Positions 1 through 12,250 of a stretch of DNA of 64,000 nucleotides are shown in pieces (within the stretch, counting starts at the first letter, position 1; every line of letters begins with the position of its first letter). The notes under the pieces are model-generated. The model saw only the letters and a list, made by a program, of their open reading frames with translations, did not search any database and was not told the DNA's origin. Location of the stretch: positions 22,783-86,782 of the forward strand of contig JAKCWW010000001.1 in NCBI GenBank assembly GCA_026260175.1. Direction: 5' to 3'. Source of the DNA: Reticulitermes lucifugus (lineage: Eukaryota > Arthropoda > Insecta > Blattodea > Rhinotermitidae). Position numbers and translations under genes: made by a program.

Positions 1-823
1 GACAAACTTCTCATTAAGCTGGGCCCTTAGGGGAGTTTTCCATTTTCTGCATTGGTGGATTTAAGTTTAGGAGTAAGCCGCGTGCGGATGTAGCTTCTGG
101 CTAAATAACATTATTTTTGTATTCCTTGTAAATACGTGTACTTTCCGCTCTCTTATCTGAACATTACGTCAAAACGTTATGAAGAACTGACATTGTGTTC
201 TGCTAAGGATTGTGAAAAATTGTTAATAAACCCTGCTCAAAAGGAACTATGTAGTTGATGGCGTTTCGGCATTTTATGGCAGTACAAAGTAACAGGAGGA
301 TGGTGCTCCTTATAAGTTGTCTTCTTCACCTAATATTACTAGGATGAGTGTGCGAATAGCAAGATATAGTGAATTCATATGGCATGCACGTGCGAGAATA
401 AAATGTCATCGCCAGACTTAAAGAGAAACCTTGGTAGACCTAGCTGTAAGTGGGAGATGTGTTAAGTGAATCTGAAAGAAGTATAAGAAGCTCAGGATGT
501 AGTCTAGAAATCTGATTTTTTGAATACTGTATAGTATTCGCCGCTTCTGTTAAAGACGGGGAATGTATAAAACTGTCAAATATTCTGATACAATATGTTG
601 AGGAGGATTCTATAACGTGGAGTATGTTTATTGTCTTGTAATTTTAAGTGGAGGGAGCTGTAGAGAAAATTCAAAGAATGCATACAGTATTTAATCTTTT
701 CCGTTAGACATGTTTGTCTACCATCGTAAATTTTCATAAGGTAATTTTTTATTATCAAGCCCACTTTTACTTTTAGTTGTGTGTCGGTTGTAATTGATGA
801 ACACTTGCATGTAGGCTTCGGAA
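1..823. other. No recognised feature
   Basis: AT-rich single-copy-looking sequence; no gene, RNA or repeat recognised. Confidence 0.5.
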
Positions 824-1180
824 TTACGTTAAGGAATTACGATATATTATGTTCCTACCACTAAATGAAAACCACACTCTTCTGCAGTGTAACGCCATGT
901 AAATTTGTGTCAAAATTTCGGCGAGGTCTGCGGTCTCTTTCTTCAGAGCAGAATAACAAACTGCTCGGAAAGTAAGGGTACATATATAAGAAAGGGAAGG
1001 CAGCATTCATGGCGCCAAACCAGACATTGGGAGGCGGTGACGTGAACAGAGGCTGATTTATCTGTGGGTAAATAAGAACAAGAATCAAGGTGGCAGCAGA
1101 TTCCTTCTGGATATTGGTACATATGGACCAAACTGCATGATGTCACATTTAAAAGTCCGCTGTCTTTAATGATCATCACC
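824..1180 (-). repeat. Interspersed repeat with DVTPCSLV / SALKMEA-type translation
   Basis: The minus strand reads GLLNVTSCSLVHMYQYPEGI CC and, further on in another frame, CYSALKKETADLAEILTQIY. These recall a pair of peptide strings that recur in a non-coding repeat of many arthropod genomes. Class unknown; the identification is from memory. Confidence 0.5.
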
Positions 1181-2242
1181 ATGAGAACCTTAAACTTTAC
1201 ATACTAAAAAATATTTATATAAGAAACGATTTTTAAGGCTGACAAACATGCAACGAGGCCGACAATTCAGTGTTTTGTTTGAAATTGAAGGTAATTTGAA
1301 ATTATGCACAGAAATCAATTTATAACTTCTTTTAACTTTTCCGTATACACTTTAATGCTCGTAGAAATGTAATCCTACCATCGTTCTGTAACGTTTTGTT
1401 GCTCAACAATCTTCCATTCTCGTTATAAGTTATAAAGACATTTCTTATTCTTACACTTCTCTCTTTACTTCTTCCAACTTTACAAGCTGCGATGGCCTGC
1501 AAATTAGGCTCTGATTCGGGAGCTATTTTTAGCTACTTATGTCAGTCGGTATTACTTTTTCTGCCGTCTGGCTGTTTAGTACCCTGCCGAGTTGTGGCAG
1601 CGGATTGTGAAACTCGTTCTCGCATCATTCAACTGTTGCATTAGTGCTGGCCTGTGGGATGCTAATCATTGTCCTTAACGCTTTACAACACATTGTAAAA
1701 CACAAGTACCGCCTTCTTTAACGTTAAATACCTCTACTGTGCACCAACAAAGTTTGCGTTTGCTTCTCATGGCTCTTAGCATCAACAGTTTCTCTCCTAT
1801 GCCATATTAGCCGGCCGCTATTTGTAGCGGGGAGACGTTGTGTTTTCTATGAAGTGGGATCTTAATTTTGAAGTATTACACATACTTTATGCTTCAAATA
1901 TTTACAACGTTATTAGGATGAACGGGCCGATATTTGTGTCAAAAATGATGTGTTATATGTCCTGAAAGTATAAGAGTAGAACGTTTGGTTCTGAGATTGA
2001 ACCAGAGCCTAGAACTGCAAGAACAGTCGTTGAATTGTGAGGACCTGAAGCTGGAGACAGTACGTTTCTTCGAAACGTTGGTCTGTGTTTACCAGTCGAC
2101 AGGCGTAACATCCCAGGAGATCTCAAATCTCGCATCAGAAATTGTGCTATTTCGTGGATATCCACATTATGTAATATATCGGTTGCGTAAACATCGTACT
2201 ACGTTTTCTTATATTGCTTTCACCGTGCATTTTTCACACTAT
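1181..2242. other. Non-coding, one motif trace
   Basis: No gene seen. At 2046-2080 CTGAAGC, a GAGAC/GTTTC hairpin and GAAACGTTGG form a degenerate member of the hammerhead-like class (one core base changed). Confidence 0.4.
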
Positions 2243-2275
2243 TCAGTTTTACCAACAAAATGCACACACAAAAAA

Positions 2276-2306
2276 NNNNNNNNNNNNNNNNNNNNNNNNN
2301 NNNNNN
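2276..2306. other. Assembly gap (31 N)
   Basis: The gap lies in the left arm of the foldback at 2243-2699. The right arm has about 34 bases in the mirror position, so its length is plausible. Confidence 0.95.
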
Positions 2307-2309
2307 TAT

Positions 2310-2351
2310 ACCCCTACACGTGTTTCAGTCCTTGGACCATCTTCAGGGGGT
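2310..2351 (-). ncRNA. Hammerhead ribozyme-like motif, complete core (left arm)
   Basis: On the minus strand the order is stem I ACCCC, core CTGAAGA, stem II with GTC/GAC around a CAAG loop (flanked by a G.U pair), GAAA, stem III C-A-C-G-T-G closed by the A-U pair, cleavage dinucleotide TA, then stem I GGGGT. All invariant type I hammerhead positions are present, and stem I pairs over five bases. Stem III reads ACACGTGT, a perfect palindrome. The fold was paired by hand; activity is not shown. Confidence 0.68.
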
Positions 2352-2591
2352 TGATAAGCTACTACACTTAAACTTGCATGTTAGAAGGGTTCAAAGAGCA
2401 CCCTTGTCTCAGTAGTAAATTTTAAAAACATTTGAGTTTGTAATTTTTTTTTGTAAAACTGTAAAAACTTATATTATCTTATAAGTTTTACAAAAAAGTT
2501 TACAAACTCAAATGTTTTTAAAATTTACTACCGAGACAAGGGTGCTCTTTGAACCCTTCTAACATGCAAGTTGAAGTGTAGTAGCTTATCA

Positions 2592-2633
2592 ACCCCCTTT
2601 AGATGGTTCAAGGACTGAAACACGTGTAGGGGT
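2592..2633 (+). ncRNA. Hammerhead-like motif, damaged core (right arm)
   Basis: This is the mirror copy of the motif in the left arm. Stem I ACCCC/GGGGT, GAAA, stem III CACGTG and TA are kept, but the CTGAAGA core reads CTTTAGA and stem II has one C-to-T change, so it is unlikely to cleave. Confidence 0.6.
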
Positions 2634-2703
2634 ATACATCAATACTAATAAAACTATAAAAAAGTATTTTTTTTGTGTGCATTTTGTTGGTAGAACTGAC
2701 TAT

Positions 2704-4544
2704 CGTACTATGTGTTACACCGGAGAATGTTCAGACCTGTGGGAGAGCAAATAACAAGAGGATGGATAACATTTTATGAGAGGCTTCATAATTAGTACTT
2801 ACTAAAATGTGATTAGGGTGACAAGTGAAGGAGAATTTGATGTACAGGATATCTAGCACGATTATGAATATGATGAATGCAAACAACAACTCAACCGATA
2901 ACCTGAAAGGAGACCACTTGGGAGACAAAGATGTAGATGTAAGGATAATATTAAAATTGATTTTTAAGATGTGATATACCCTATGAGGATGTGGGCTGGA
3001 TTTAGTTGGCTCAGTACAGGCTCCGGTACCATGACCTTTTCAACACAGGAATGAATGTTATGGGCTACGTGAATGCTTGTGATTTTATTAAAGAGCTGAG
3101 AGGCGACAGGTTTTTCAAGACGGCGTATGTTCAGTGCACTTAATTGCCTCACCATTGCGGGTTTCTTGAGAAGACAAACGTCTGAAAAGCACCGTTAAGA
3201 TGTTTCTTCAAGAGCACAGAAACAAATGCTGAAAATTTTAGCGTTGAATTTTTATATAGCCGATAACTAAACTCTGTGTGACATCATTTTATCCGTTCCC
3301 GCAGTGGTTGAGGAAAACAACTGTAAATCTCAGGGTAGCAGGCTCGTATAGGATCATGCGAAAACCAATGAGAATCTCAACAAAGCTTACTTCTAGATCA
3401 CCCGAGGAAAGCCTCAGAAAATTTTAGCCAGCTGAAGAAAACCGTGTAAATCGCTTGGTAACAGATTGCTAAAGGAGCGACTGAAAATGTGTATAAAGCT
3501 AAGGAAATGGACTATAAATTGTGGCTTGTAGCTTGATTTTTATGTATTAGCAAATGAAGATCGCTGTAAATCTTAACATAGCCAGTTTCTACAGAAGTCG
3601 AAAGTATATTCCTGGAATGGCCGATGAGCTGTTAATATCAGATTAGCAGGTGAGATCGGACGTTCTCAAGGCTTTGACTCTGAAAGTTTTTGTCAGAGTA
3701 ATCTTCAGGATAGCATCTTTGTAGACGAAAAGAGTGAAGTTACTGTATATATTAGATAACATCTTCCTGGAGCAGCTGATATATACCACAGATAACTCCG
3801 GGTAACAGGTTGCTGAGGAGGCAGAGGAAAATCACGACAAATTCAGTATAACTGGTTATACACTTGGATTCCTATTAGGTGTTTCCCAATTAAGAGTCTG
3901 GTGCATTACGTATGTGGGTAGGTACGTTTCGTGTGGTGCTGAGTATGTGCAATATTTGTTACTCTTACCTTCAAATTCTCAGAGTCAGAACAGCTTGGTG
4001 TTCGTTGTAATCGGTAAGAAGACTTAGAATTTACCTCCTATAGACCTACCTAATGGTTTCGAAGTTAGTGCTAGACCTTTGCAGTTAAGAGAACGGGGGG
4101 GGGGCAAAGTGTTGACAGGTAATTTCCGGGCAACATGAGAGCACGGTGTTATCAACCTCTGTTCTCACAGTTTTAATCTCTCCGGGTGAAGTGACGTGCA
4201 GAGTAACCCGGAAAAGGAGGCGTCTTTTTCTTGGCTTTTCTTTCTACGTGTTTTTTTTGCTTGCTTTTTTGTCTTCCTTTTTGCGTCCCTCTGTTTATAC
4301 CTCTGAGTCTTTGTTTTCTACGATATTTCTGATCTCTGTCGTGGTTAATGTAGCTATGAGTAGGTCGCTGAAGGTAAATAGAGCAGACAGAAAAATAATA
4401 CAGAGCATTTAAATGTAATGCAATGAATCCCTGATAACAATATGACGTCATGAAGCAGATAAAATAACATTTCGTGGAATATATTTGAATGTTACTGTAA
4501 GAAAAATTAAAAAAACAGAAACTGTAAAGAGATAAAACTGGACT
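2704..4544. other. Non-coding, weakly repetitive
   Basis: No gene. Between about 3300 and 3860 similar phrases recur (GTAACAGATTGCTAAAGGAG, GTAACAGGTTGCTGAGGAGG), which hint at an old degenerate tandem repeat. Confidence 0.4.
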
Positions 4545-4758
4545 AATTCGCAACACTCAGATCAACAAAATGCACAATATTGTTTCAGTCATATTACATC
4601 ACATAAAATATTCCTGCATGTTTCGATTCCCAAGCGATTATCATCAGAGACCATAACGATCTCTTGAGGATCGAAACATGTAGGAATATTTATGTGATAT
4701 TTTAATATGAATGTATAAGACACAATATTGTGCATTTTGTTGTCTGAGTGTTGTGAAT
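4545..4758. mobile_element. Foldback element sharing its terminus with the one at 2243
   Basis: The inverted repeat runs from AATTCGCAACACTCAG to CTGAGTGTTGTGAATT, with inner arms CAACAAAATGCACAATATTG and TCCTGCATGTTTCGAT pairing with their complements on the right. The block CAACAAAATGCACA also occurs near both ends of the element at 2243-2699, so the two belong to one family. No target duplication could be fixed, because the repeat extends to the edge of what I can align. Confidence 0.7.
4609..4652 (-). ncRNA. Degenerate hammerhead-like motif in the foldback arm
   Basis: The minus strand shows CTGATGA (4641-4647), GAAA (4621-4624) and then CATGCA followed by GGAATA. The U before the cleavage site reads C and stem II pairs poorly, so this is a decayed copy. 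The opposite arm (about 4660-4697, plus) keeps GAAACATGTAGGAATA but has lost the CTGANGA half. Confidence 0.5.
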
Positions 4759-7700
4759 TGGTTATTGACAATGTACGGAATGAAAAATATAAAATAAATC
4801 TGGACCTCAGTTACAAAATGTTAGATCATTTTGATGTTCCATAACATATTATATACAAGGCAGCCTTATAATGCATATCGCTAATTTTGTCGCTTCTCAT
4901 GTTTGCCTATTTTGAACTACTTCGTTCATGGTAGAGTGCTCATTTGAAATTTGGGTCTAGTTGTTTGTCTCACAAAAATATAACCTTTTATGCTGTACGG
5001 AGGTAATTTATAGTGTTTTTATATGCTCTTTGCCTGAAGTGGATAATATATTATATATTGTTCAACTTCAAATCAGATAGTTTAACTCGTTGTCACCATG
5101 CTTTCCTGTGAAGTTATTTCCTGCTCCTTGAAGAAGGCGAAGATTCATTACGGTCTTGTATTGTGGCATGTTGTTTTGGATGTTTGACATATCTTACATC
5201 CACGTTTTTATGCACTTTTGCACTATATTTGCATAGTTATGCTTCATGTACCTAGTTATGTGCGCTTCTGTCTAAAATTGATGCGACCCTCTGAAAATCA
5301 CCTTTTGAGAGCCGAAACATATCAGAGTTTTGGATACAGAATAGACTATCAGGGATTTTCCATGGATAGGGTCTATGTTGGTCAGATTTAGAAGTTAAAT
5401 GTTCGTTCATGTGTACATGATAGTCTGACTTGTATTCGGTCCGGAGCCAGCTGAATCCATTTTACATATTAACACTCTGACAAACATCCATCTTTGTGTT
5501 ACATATACGCCCATTTATTCTTAGTTATGGGCCGTGCTGATAATCGTATGGTTAGATGCTGTTTTCTTAACTGGGTCCATGGGTTAAATTCTGGATGATT
5601 TAAAGTGTGACGTTGCTGAAAAACGTGTAGATTCAGAAGGGTTTCTCCGTGTTTCTTCAGTTTTCCCTAACTAATTACCGTTTTGCCATTGCTCCGCTTT
5701 CGTCTGTAATACGCCTTTACGAATGACTGCCTGAGTGCCTGGTATGGCGCACAAAATACATGCTGTTGTGATAGTAAGGACATTTAAGCTCATATGGTGT
5801 TATAAAGAACAGTCTTGAAATTCGTCGCCCATATCCTTCCTATCTATAAATATGGGAAAATCACCCTTTCATCTCTGCTTAGTAACTTGTTACAGTGAAG
5901 AAGTGTCTGTTTTTTAATTAAGCTCGAGAGTCCCCGTAGTACAAAAGAGACGGTGAAATACTGTGATAAGAAGATGCAAGCGTTGTCTATCGGTGTCTAG
6001 TTACTGACGTTGCGATAGTTTGTAGAAGAACAGTGCGTCTTTGCTTGGCCCTGGTGATGTAGGTCTTACACTGTAGGAAATACGATCCTTGAAAGTGTCA
6101 ATAACCATCTACCGATCGCCACAGCCCACCATGCCAATAGAGTTGGATCTTCTGCAACACCGCTGAGAGAACCTTAAATCTCAGACTGTAGCCGCATTAT
6201 AATGTGTGGTACATCACTAACACAGCCCCCGCGGGCGTTTTCTCCAGCGCGTCAATTTGTTTTTTCGTCCGACACCGAATACCTCTAGAACCACTTACAC
6301 TGGGGAAATGGGAATGAATGCGTGTACCCTATACAAATTATACTTGAACGTTTATTTGTGTATGGACAGCTACATACTTTGTGAATGTGAATAAGAAATG
6401 TGCTCTGCTGATGCGTTCTGGCCAGCAGTAAGTCACGTGCGTATGTATATTTGTAGAGTGTGGCCTATCGTCTTTTCATTTTTTCTTTGTCACAAAAAGA
6501 ATGCAACTAAAAATTTCATATTCGAACAGTACGAAATGCTTTAATGCTGTATAGGCAGGGAAGTGCTGTTTGATATTGAAATGGATAAGAAATTTCGTGT
6601 TGACCGTTTGCAGTGGCTTAGTTGCTCCTTCAAAAGAGTGTGAATTTCGAAGAAACTGTGAAACTATGCACAAATGTCTTGCTAAGATGGATGAATTTGA
6701 ATGAAAGTGTAAGTTTTCACTTGAACTGATCACGTTCTATCCAGCAGAACATTTTCATTATGGCTGTAACTGAAGCAGGATCGGATAACAAAGGAACCTG
6801 ACAGTTTTCGGAAAAGAGCTGTGTGCGTGGGACAATTTATCAAATTTGAGTTTATTACGAGAGGCTTTTAATTGCCACTGCCTAGTACCATAAGAGATTA
6901 TTTGTTTAAACCTTTAAAGACTGAAATTAATTTGCGTTGTGTATAAAGATTCAGTTTGTACCTCGCAGAGAACAGAGTTTGCTTCTATTACAGGAACCAT
7001 TTTGTATGCTTTATTGCAGTAATATAAAAGGCGATGGTGTATGAATAATGAATGTGTGTTTGCAACCACCAACAATGGTACGGCTGCAAATGCCTTTAAC
7101 ACAGAGTTTCATTGACAATGGAATCAATGTGTTTTGATATGTTGAGGTCGTTTTTGGACAACAGCTGATTCGTGAAGGCGCTTTTAAACTTTCTATAAAG
7201 TGAAATGCTTTCGACGTCAGGTTTTCCAAAATTCGACGTAAAGCTTTTCTCTTTACGACAGAATTGTAGACGTTAGCTTGACATATTATTGATACAAATT
7301 ATTGTGACTGCCAAAATATGGGTGCATTGGAACAAAATTATAGTATTTTAAGCCTTCTTCCTGGTGAAATTAAAGAGGTAAAATTCAGAATTTATTCTAA
7401 CAGAAGACACATAAACGCAATTTAACTTTCATGATAATTCTTACAGTCGCTGACATTTTCGCGAATTCCTCCCCAGGCATTAAAATTAAAGATGGATGGC
7501 GCATTATTAGTGTTAATAAGAAATTTAAATTCAACTCTGTGGAATGTGCAGTGTAACACGATTAATATTAGCAGGGACATTTGGTATCTATATTGATGCA
7601 AACATTTTAAGTGGAAGTAGCAAAGGTCACATCATGTTTATTTCACTCGCAGATCTGGCCCGAGGAGACAAATATTACCATTCATGTTACGAGGATGATA

Positions 7701-8780
7701 GTTTCAAATTACTCCGACTTTTGTTGTAAATGTCAACAGATCGGAAGGTCAGATATTTGATACTTTTGGCGTGTTTATGCCGCAGCCTGCTACACGTAGC
7801 ATTATCAAGAACACGTTCACAAAACAACATGAACATTTATATCGGAGATCATCAAAACCAGGGATACCAGCTAAATTACAGAATATTTTTTGGTAAAAGT
7901 ATGATTTACGGAAAAATATATGCTGTTTAATGTGACATAGAGCCTCTTACAATTTTTTAACGTGTTTTATAAATTTTTGCATAGAAGAAATATAGGTACG
8001 TATATAGTGTATCTAAAATGCTTGGGCAAACTTCAGGAGTGAATTCCCAACACAAAAACAAGGAAAACAATTTATACCAATATTATACGTCCGTGAGCAC
8101 TTAGATTTCGAGTTACAGCTCTATAACTTGTTGACCTCAATCCTTTAGATTTTTATCGGCGGGGACACTTTAAAAAGCCCAGTGTATTCAGCTGCAACTG
8201 CCAATAAAGAGATACTTCACCAACGTATTTTTTATGCCTGTCAAACCATTCGCAACCGCCCTCGGACCTTTGAAATTGTGCGACAGTCCATGATCAGATG
8301 TGTCCATGCGTGCATTGATTCAGGTGGAGGGTATTTGGAGCATTTGTTGTGAATTGATAAACATTTAAGATTTCAACAGTTATTAAATTAGGTACGCGTA
8401 TTGTAAATATTATGGCAGTTGCAAGTAAGACATTACATAGTTAAGGTATTTATTGTTGAATTTAATCATGCAATTAAATTCATAACCCACTCATTTCCGG
8501 ACGTATGTTCATATGAACTTTTTTTTTGGTTGTGATGTGAAGAAATCACTCTTGAATTTTTTCATGCATTTTAGATGCACTCTGTATATATAGTAACCAT
8601 GGCCTTAAATGACTAATAATACTGGAGTGTCGCGGATTACCGTGCGTCGGAGGATAGCTGACATTTCAAACAACTTTGGTGATGAGTGCCAGTAGAAGGT
8701 ACCTTCTTCACATAATGTTCTGGTGCTGCTACTGAAGCTACAGCACGTCGTTTTGGGTTTGAGACATTAATGATAAAATA
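4759..8780. other. No recognised gene
   Basis: AT-rich. One very degenerate hammerhead-like trace lies at 5283-5330 (CTGAAAA ... GCCGAAACATATCA). Nothing else stands out. Confidence 0.45.
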
Positions 8781-8985
8781 TGCGCTCTTCTGGGATATTT
8801 TGCAGCTTGGAGTAATTATTTACCGACGTTTCGGGACAACCTATCTGTCACATCTTCAAGGGTCAAGAAGTCGAATTCTTTTTCTTCTTGGACTTCTTGA
8901 CCCTTGAAGATGGGACCGATAGATTGTCCCGAAACGTCGGTACAGAATTACCACTATAAGCTGTGTAATATCCCAGAAGAGCGCA
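8781..8985. mobile_element. Foldback element with GCGCTCTTCTGGGATATT ends
   Basis: Left end TGCGCTCTTCTGGGATATT and right end AATATCCCAGAAGAGCGCA are exact complements. The arms continue inwards through TTACCGACGTTTCGGGACA and CTTCAAGGGTCAAGAAG to a centre near 8875-8890. The whole element is about 205 bases with no coding capacity. Its ends match the smaller inverted repeat at 32995-33073. Confidence 0.78.
8900..8942 (+). ncRNA. Hammerhead-like motif, GAAACGTC class (right arm)
   Basis: The order is CC of stem I, TTGAAGA (core C replaced by T), stem II GGGAC/GTCCC perfectly paired, GAAA, CG, then TC and GG of stem I. If TC is the cleavage dinucleotide, stem III is only ACGT, a palindrome that can pair only in a dimer. 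The left arm has a mirror copy at about 8821-8864 on the minus strand with a weaker stem II. Confidence 0.45.
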
Positions 8986-11900
8986 GACCTCATTTACAGC
9001 GCGGCGGAAGCCTGAAATCATGCATTAATGACGAATCTCAAATTACCGAATACTTGGCATTCGTGTGTTCCATGCAAGGCCTTATATCTAGTGAAGTCTG
9101 CGATGAAGTCATGCAATCTATCACCGAAAAACTGAATTTTTCTTTCAGTGCGACGCAAAGACATTAGAATGCACAATTTTGTCATAACAGGCAGGTTTTA
9201 TGCAACGAGATCATTAAATTTCAGCACGTGATATCTGTAGCCGCTGCTGCTGTTCTCAATTGCATTTCCAACAGTAGACTGAAGCACATAAATTTTCTGG
9301 CGTTTCGTAATGACACTGAATCTGAATGTAGCGGTGTGACTTATTGCTGGCTGATACTGAGAACAGTGCTACTGCATTTTGTGGACATCTGCAATGATGG
9401 AACGCATTTCCTTGAAGACGACAAAGACAGGACGAAGCTTGGAATTATGACTTATTTTTTCCCGTGTGACACTGTAAGCCACATCAACCACATTAACAAC
9501 CAAATTTTGCTCAGTGTTTGGAAATAATTTGAAACAAAACTGAATTTATTCAGCAATAAACTTTTGAAAGGCTTCTTCAGATATTTATTCGCACGTATGA
9601 AGTACTCTTTACAGAGAACCATTGATTAATATTATGCTTTCGATATTCGGGTTTTGGGCTCTTTTTATGACCTGGAGCTTCTCTAGTTATGATGCCTGGC
9701 GGATGTTAATTTTTTGTCTCAATGTCGCCTGTTTCTTTAAGGGTTTACAAAGAATATATTTGTTGTTTTCTTTATGCTTGCGTATATCCCGTAAATGTTA
9801 CACTTATTGGTGTAATCACCTTAGCAATAAGAAGTCTAGAATGAAGTTTGTGTTTCTAATTCTCGTCTAAATATCTCCATTACCCTCGTTACTTCATTTC
9901 GGTCTCAGTTATTCTTCTCAGTAATTCTTCTGTAACACTCAACCTATGTCCCTACCGGAGCACTAAAATATACAGTTCTTGGGACTGTTAATCTAGTCCC
10001 ATACTAGTTAAAACTGTAAAAACGTGAAGAAGAAAGAGGCCTTGTAATGCTTTTCACTTTAATAGGTACCATCACGGTGCGTGCAGCAGTAAGAACTGTG
10101 ACACGAAGATAACTGCCTGTCAGGCTAGGAAACTAAGGTCTCGACTTCTCGCGTATGTCATTTCATTTGTCTTCCAGAAAAAAAAACACCCTTTTATTAC
10201 GCCAAAAAATTACAACTTGAAAGGAATTAAAAGTACTTTAGCCGTAATAAAACGATAGCTTGCTTTTTATTTTAATCCTCTCAGGCTCTAACAAAGGTGG
10301 ACAAAATGACTGTCTAGAAAGGGATTCTTTCCTGAGGAAGAAAGACGTATTGATGCTATAACCAGTTATATCACGTGCTTCTGTGTGTATTTTCTTTTTC
10401 TTATTTATTTTTTGTGTTTTGTCTGACGCGTTCACTGAAATTTGCCCAAATGCATGTATTGACTTCAACATGTCTGACGGTCCGCTTTAAAGCTCGAGAA
10501 TAACTGACGTATTCTTTGAAAATGCAATAGCAAACACTTCCACCGAAATTTGTATACATCATCCAGTTATGGCTTTAATCAAACAATAATAACAGACACT
10601 TTTCATCAAGGCTTGTTAAATGGTTTCGATTTAGATCGCAAAATATTTTTTCCGGGCGAAAAATGTTTTCAACAAAAGTTTCAAAGGAAACAAGACGCAG
10701 TTTTGTACGACATAAACTTATCCATAAATACTGGGGGTTTCAGGGTCCCTGAATAAGGAGAAAGGCAGTACTCCACTGCGGAGGTCTGTAAATTTCTACC
10801 AGAATGCACTATGGCACAATCCAGAAGCAGCTATGAATTTGATCTCTGCATTGTATGTATTTGTTTCAGTAGGCCTAAAAATCATAGACGTCATTATTGT
10901 CATGTTATATATTTCACTGTAGAAGATACTAGCTAAAAATGCATGTTGGAAACTGAATCGAGAATCTCTTATGTTGATATAAGTTGAGGCCGCCGAAAGA
11001 AGAACTCCATCTGTCAGACACTTAGACTAATAACATTAAAAAGTTTAGCTAAGAAAATATTTTAATACAACCAACAATTGTAAACGAATCATGTAAAGGT
11101 GAGATCTCACGCTAAAGAAATATATGTAATATGTAATGTACATGTATATGTAATAACGTATTTTACCTCCTTATGTATTTTTATATAAAGCCTGATGATG
11201 GCCATCTGGGACTGGAACTTATAGCTTATTGTTAACAAGGAATTCTTATACAATAAATATTGTTGTGTTTGACCATAGCTTTATTAATTAACTGAGAGTA
11301 ATATGTCCTGTGTGAGTGAATAGCTAACAAGATTAATCAATGATTTACAAACCGTCTCCGCGCTCTCTCTATATATGTATGTGTCTATAATTGTATATGT
11401 TTATAGTGATCGAGAGAATGTGAAGTAGAAATAAACAGGTGCAATATGTCAGGATTATATGCTAGCAATAGCTATTTATGTGCTAGCAATAGCTATTTAA
11501 ATGAATCAATTCATCATATTTAAGTTTTTCATAGGCCTTTCATTGTTACTTTTTACTGACATGTCTGTATTTCTTATTGCCTCAAAGGCAGAGCTATCTC
11601 CTACAGATGGTAAATAGCTCCGTGAAACAGAGAACACAATGCGAGGTTTAAGTTTAGTGCATGAATATTAAGACTGCGATCATCTTAGATGCGACGTCGT
11701 GTAATCTGCTGGATGTATGCCAAAGCTTTCGAGGAATCTACTGTTTCCATCTTCTACCTTGAAGATGGAGGAAGCAGATTTTTCCGAAAAGTTGATAAAG
11801 ATTTGCCAGAATACACGGTGTCACATCTTAGAGCACGGCTTTCTCAGTTAACATAGCCCAGAGTAAGTATTTATTCTGTATCTTACAATCACACAAACAT

Positions 11901-12079
11901 CAAGAACTAGTAATAATTTTAAGTAAGGGCAGAGTTGCGATGTTGATGAAGACTTGAATCTTCAGAGATTAAAGTTTTCTCTGTGCATAAGCACCAAGCA
12001 GTGAACACTCATGTTGGAGGAAAGGTGTTAGCAGTGTTGGTACTTCATTGCTTTTCTTGCATCCTGCACCATCCTTTAC
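8986..12079. other. No recognised gene
   Basis: Only chance frames. Besides the motif at 11182, a decayed one (TTGAAGATGGAGGAA ... TTTTTCCGAAAAGTTG) lies at 11758-11797. A short tandem copy TGCTAGCAATAGCTATTTA occurs twice near 11460-11500. Confidence 0.45.
11182..11226 (+). ncRNA. Degenerate hammerhead-like motif
   Basis: CTGATGA is followed by a TGGCC...GGGACT hairpin, GGAAC in place of GAAAC, then TTATA and GCTT, which pairs with AAGC before the core. One core change makes activity unlikely. Confidence 0.4.
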
Positions 12080-12250
12080 CAGCGAAAACTTAAGGTTACT
12101 GCGGGGTGAATTCGCGTTAAAGCTGCACACATTTCAGCAGATTTACCTTTCAACAAAAGAGCCCATTGCTTAAAAGACTCCGTTCGCTACAGTGTCGGTC
12201 TGTAAGGAGTGTTTGCAGGAAAAATACGTTGCCTTGCTGGGAATCGAATG
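12080..12250 (+). repeat. Dispersed repeat shared with 17120-17290
   Basis: CCAGCGAAAACTTAAGGTTACTGCGGGGT, a TCGCGNTAAAGC block and TTTCAGCAGATTTACC match the segment at 17120-17290 in the same orientation. No promoter or protein could be assigned. Confidence 0.5.

Larger units (their letters stand above)
2243..2699. mobile_element. Foldback element with a hammerhead-like motif in each arm
   Basis: Two arms of about 215 bases form a long imperfect inverted repeat around 2460-2475. The termini are TCAGTTTTACC on the left and GGTAGAACTGA on the right, flanked by the direct repeat CTAT (2239-2242 and 2700-2703), which could be a 4-bp target duplication. No coding capacity is seen. The left arm contains the assembly gap 2276-2306. 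The right arm supplies a counterpart of similar length, so the gap is probably drop-out within the hairpin. Each arm carries a hammerhead-ribozyme-like motif pointing outwards. Confidence 0.8.

Noticed and set aside
1985-2371. 128-codon open frame
   Set aside because: It runs across an assembly gap and into a foldback element; no protein-like features.
4173-4556. 127-codon frame on the minus strand
   Set aside because: Low-complexity composition and no homologue recognised; overlaps a foldback arm.
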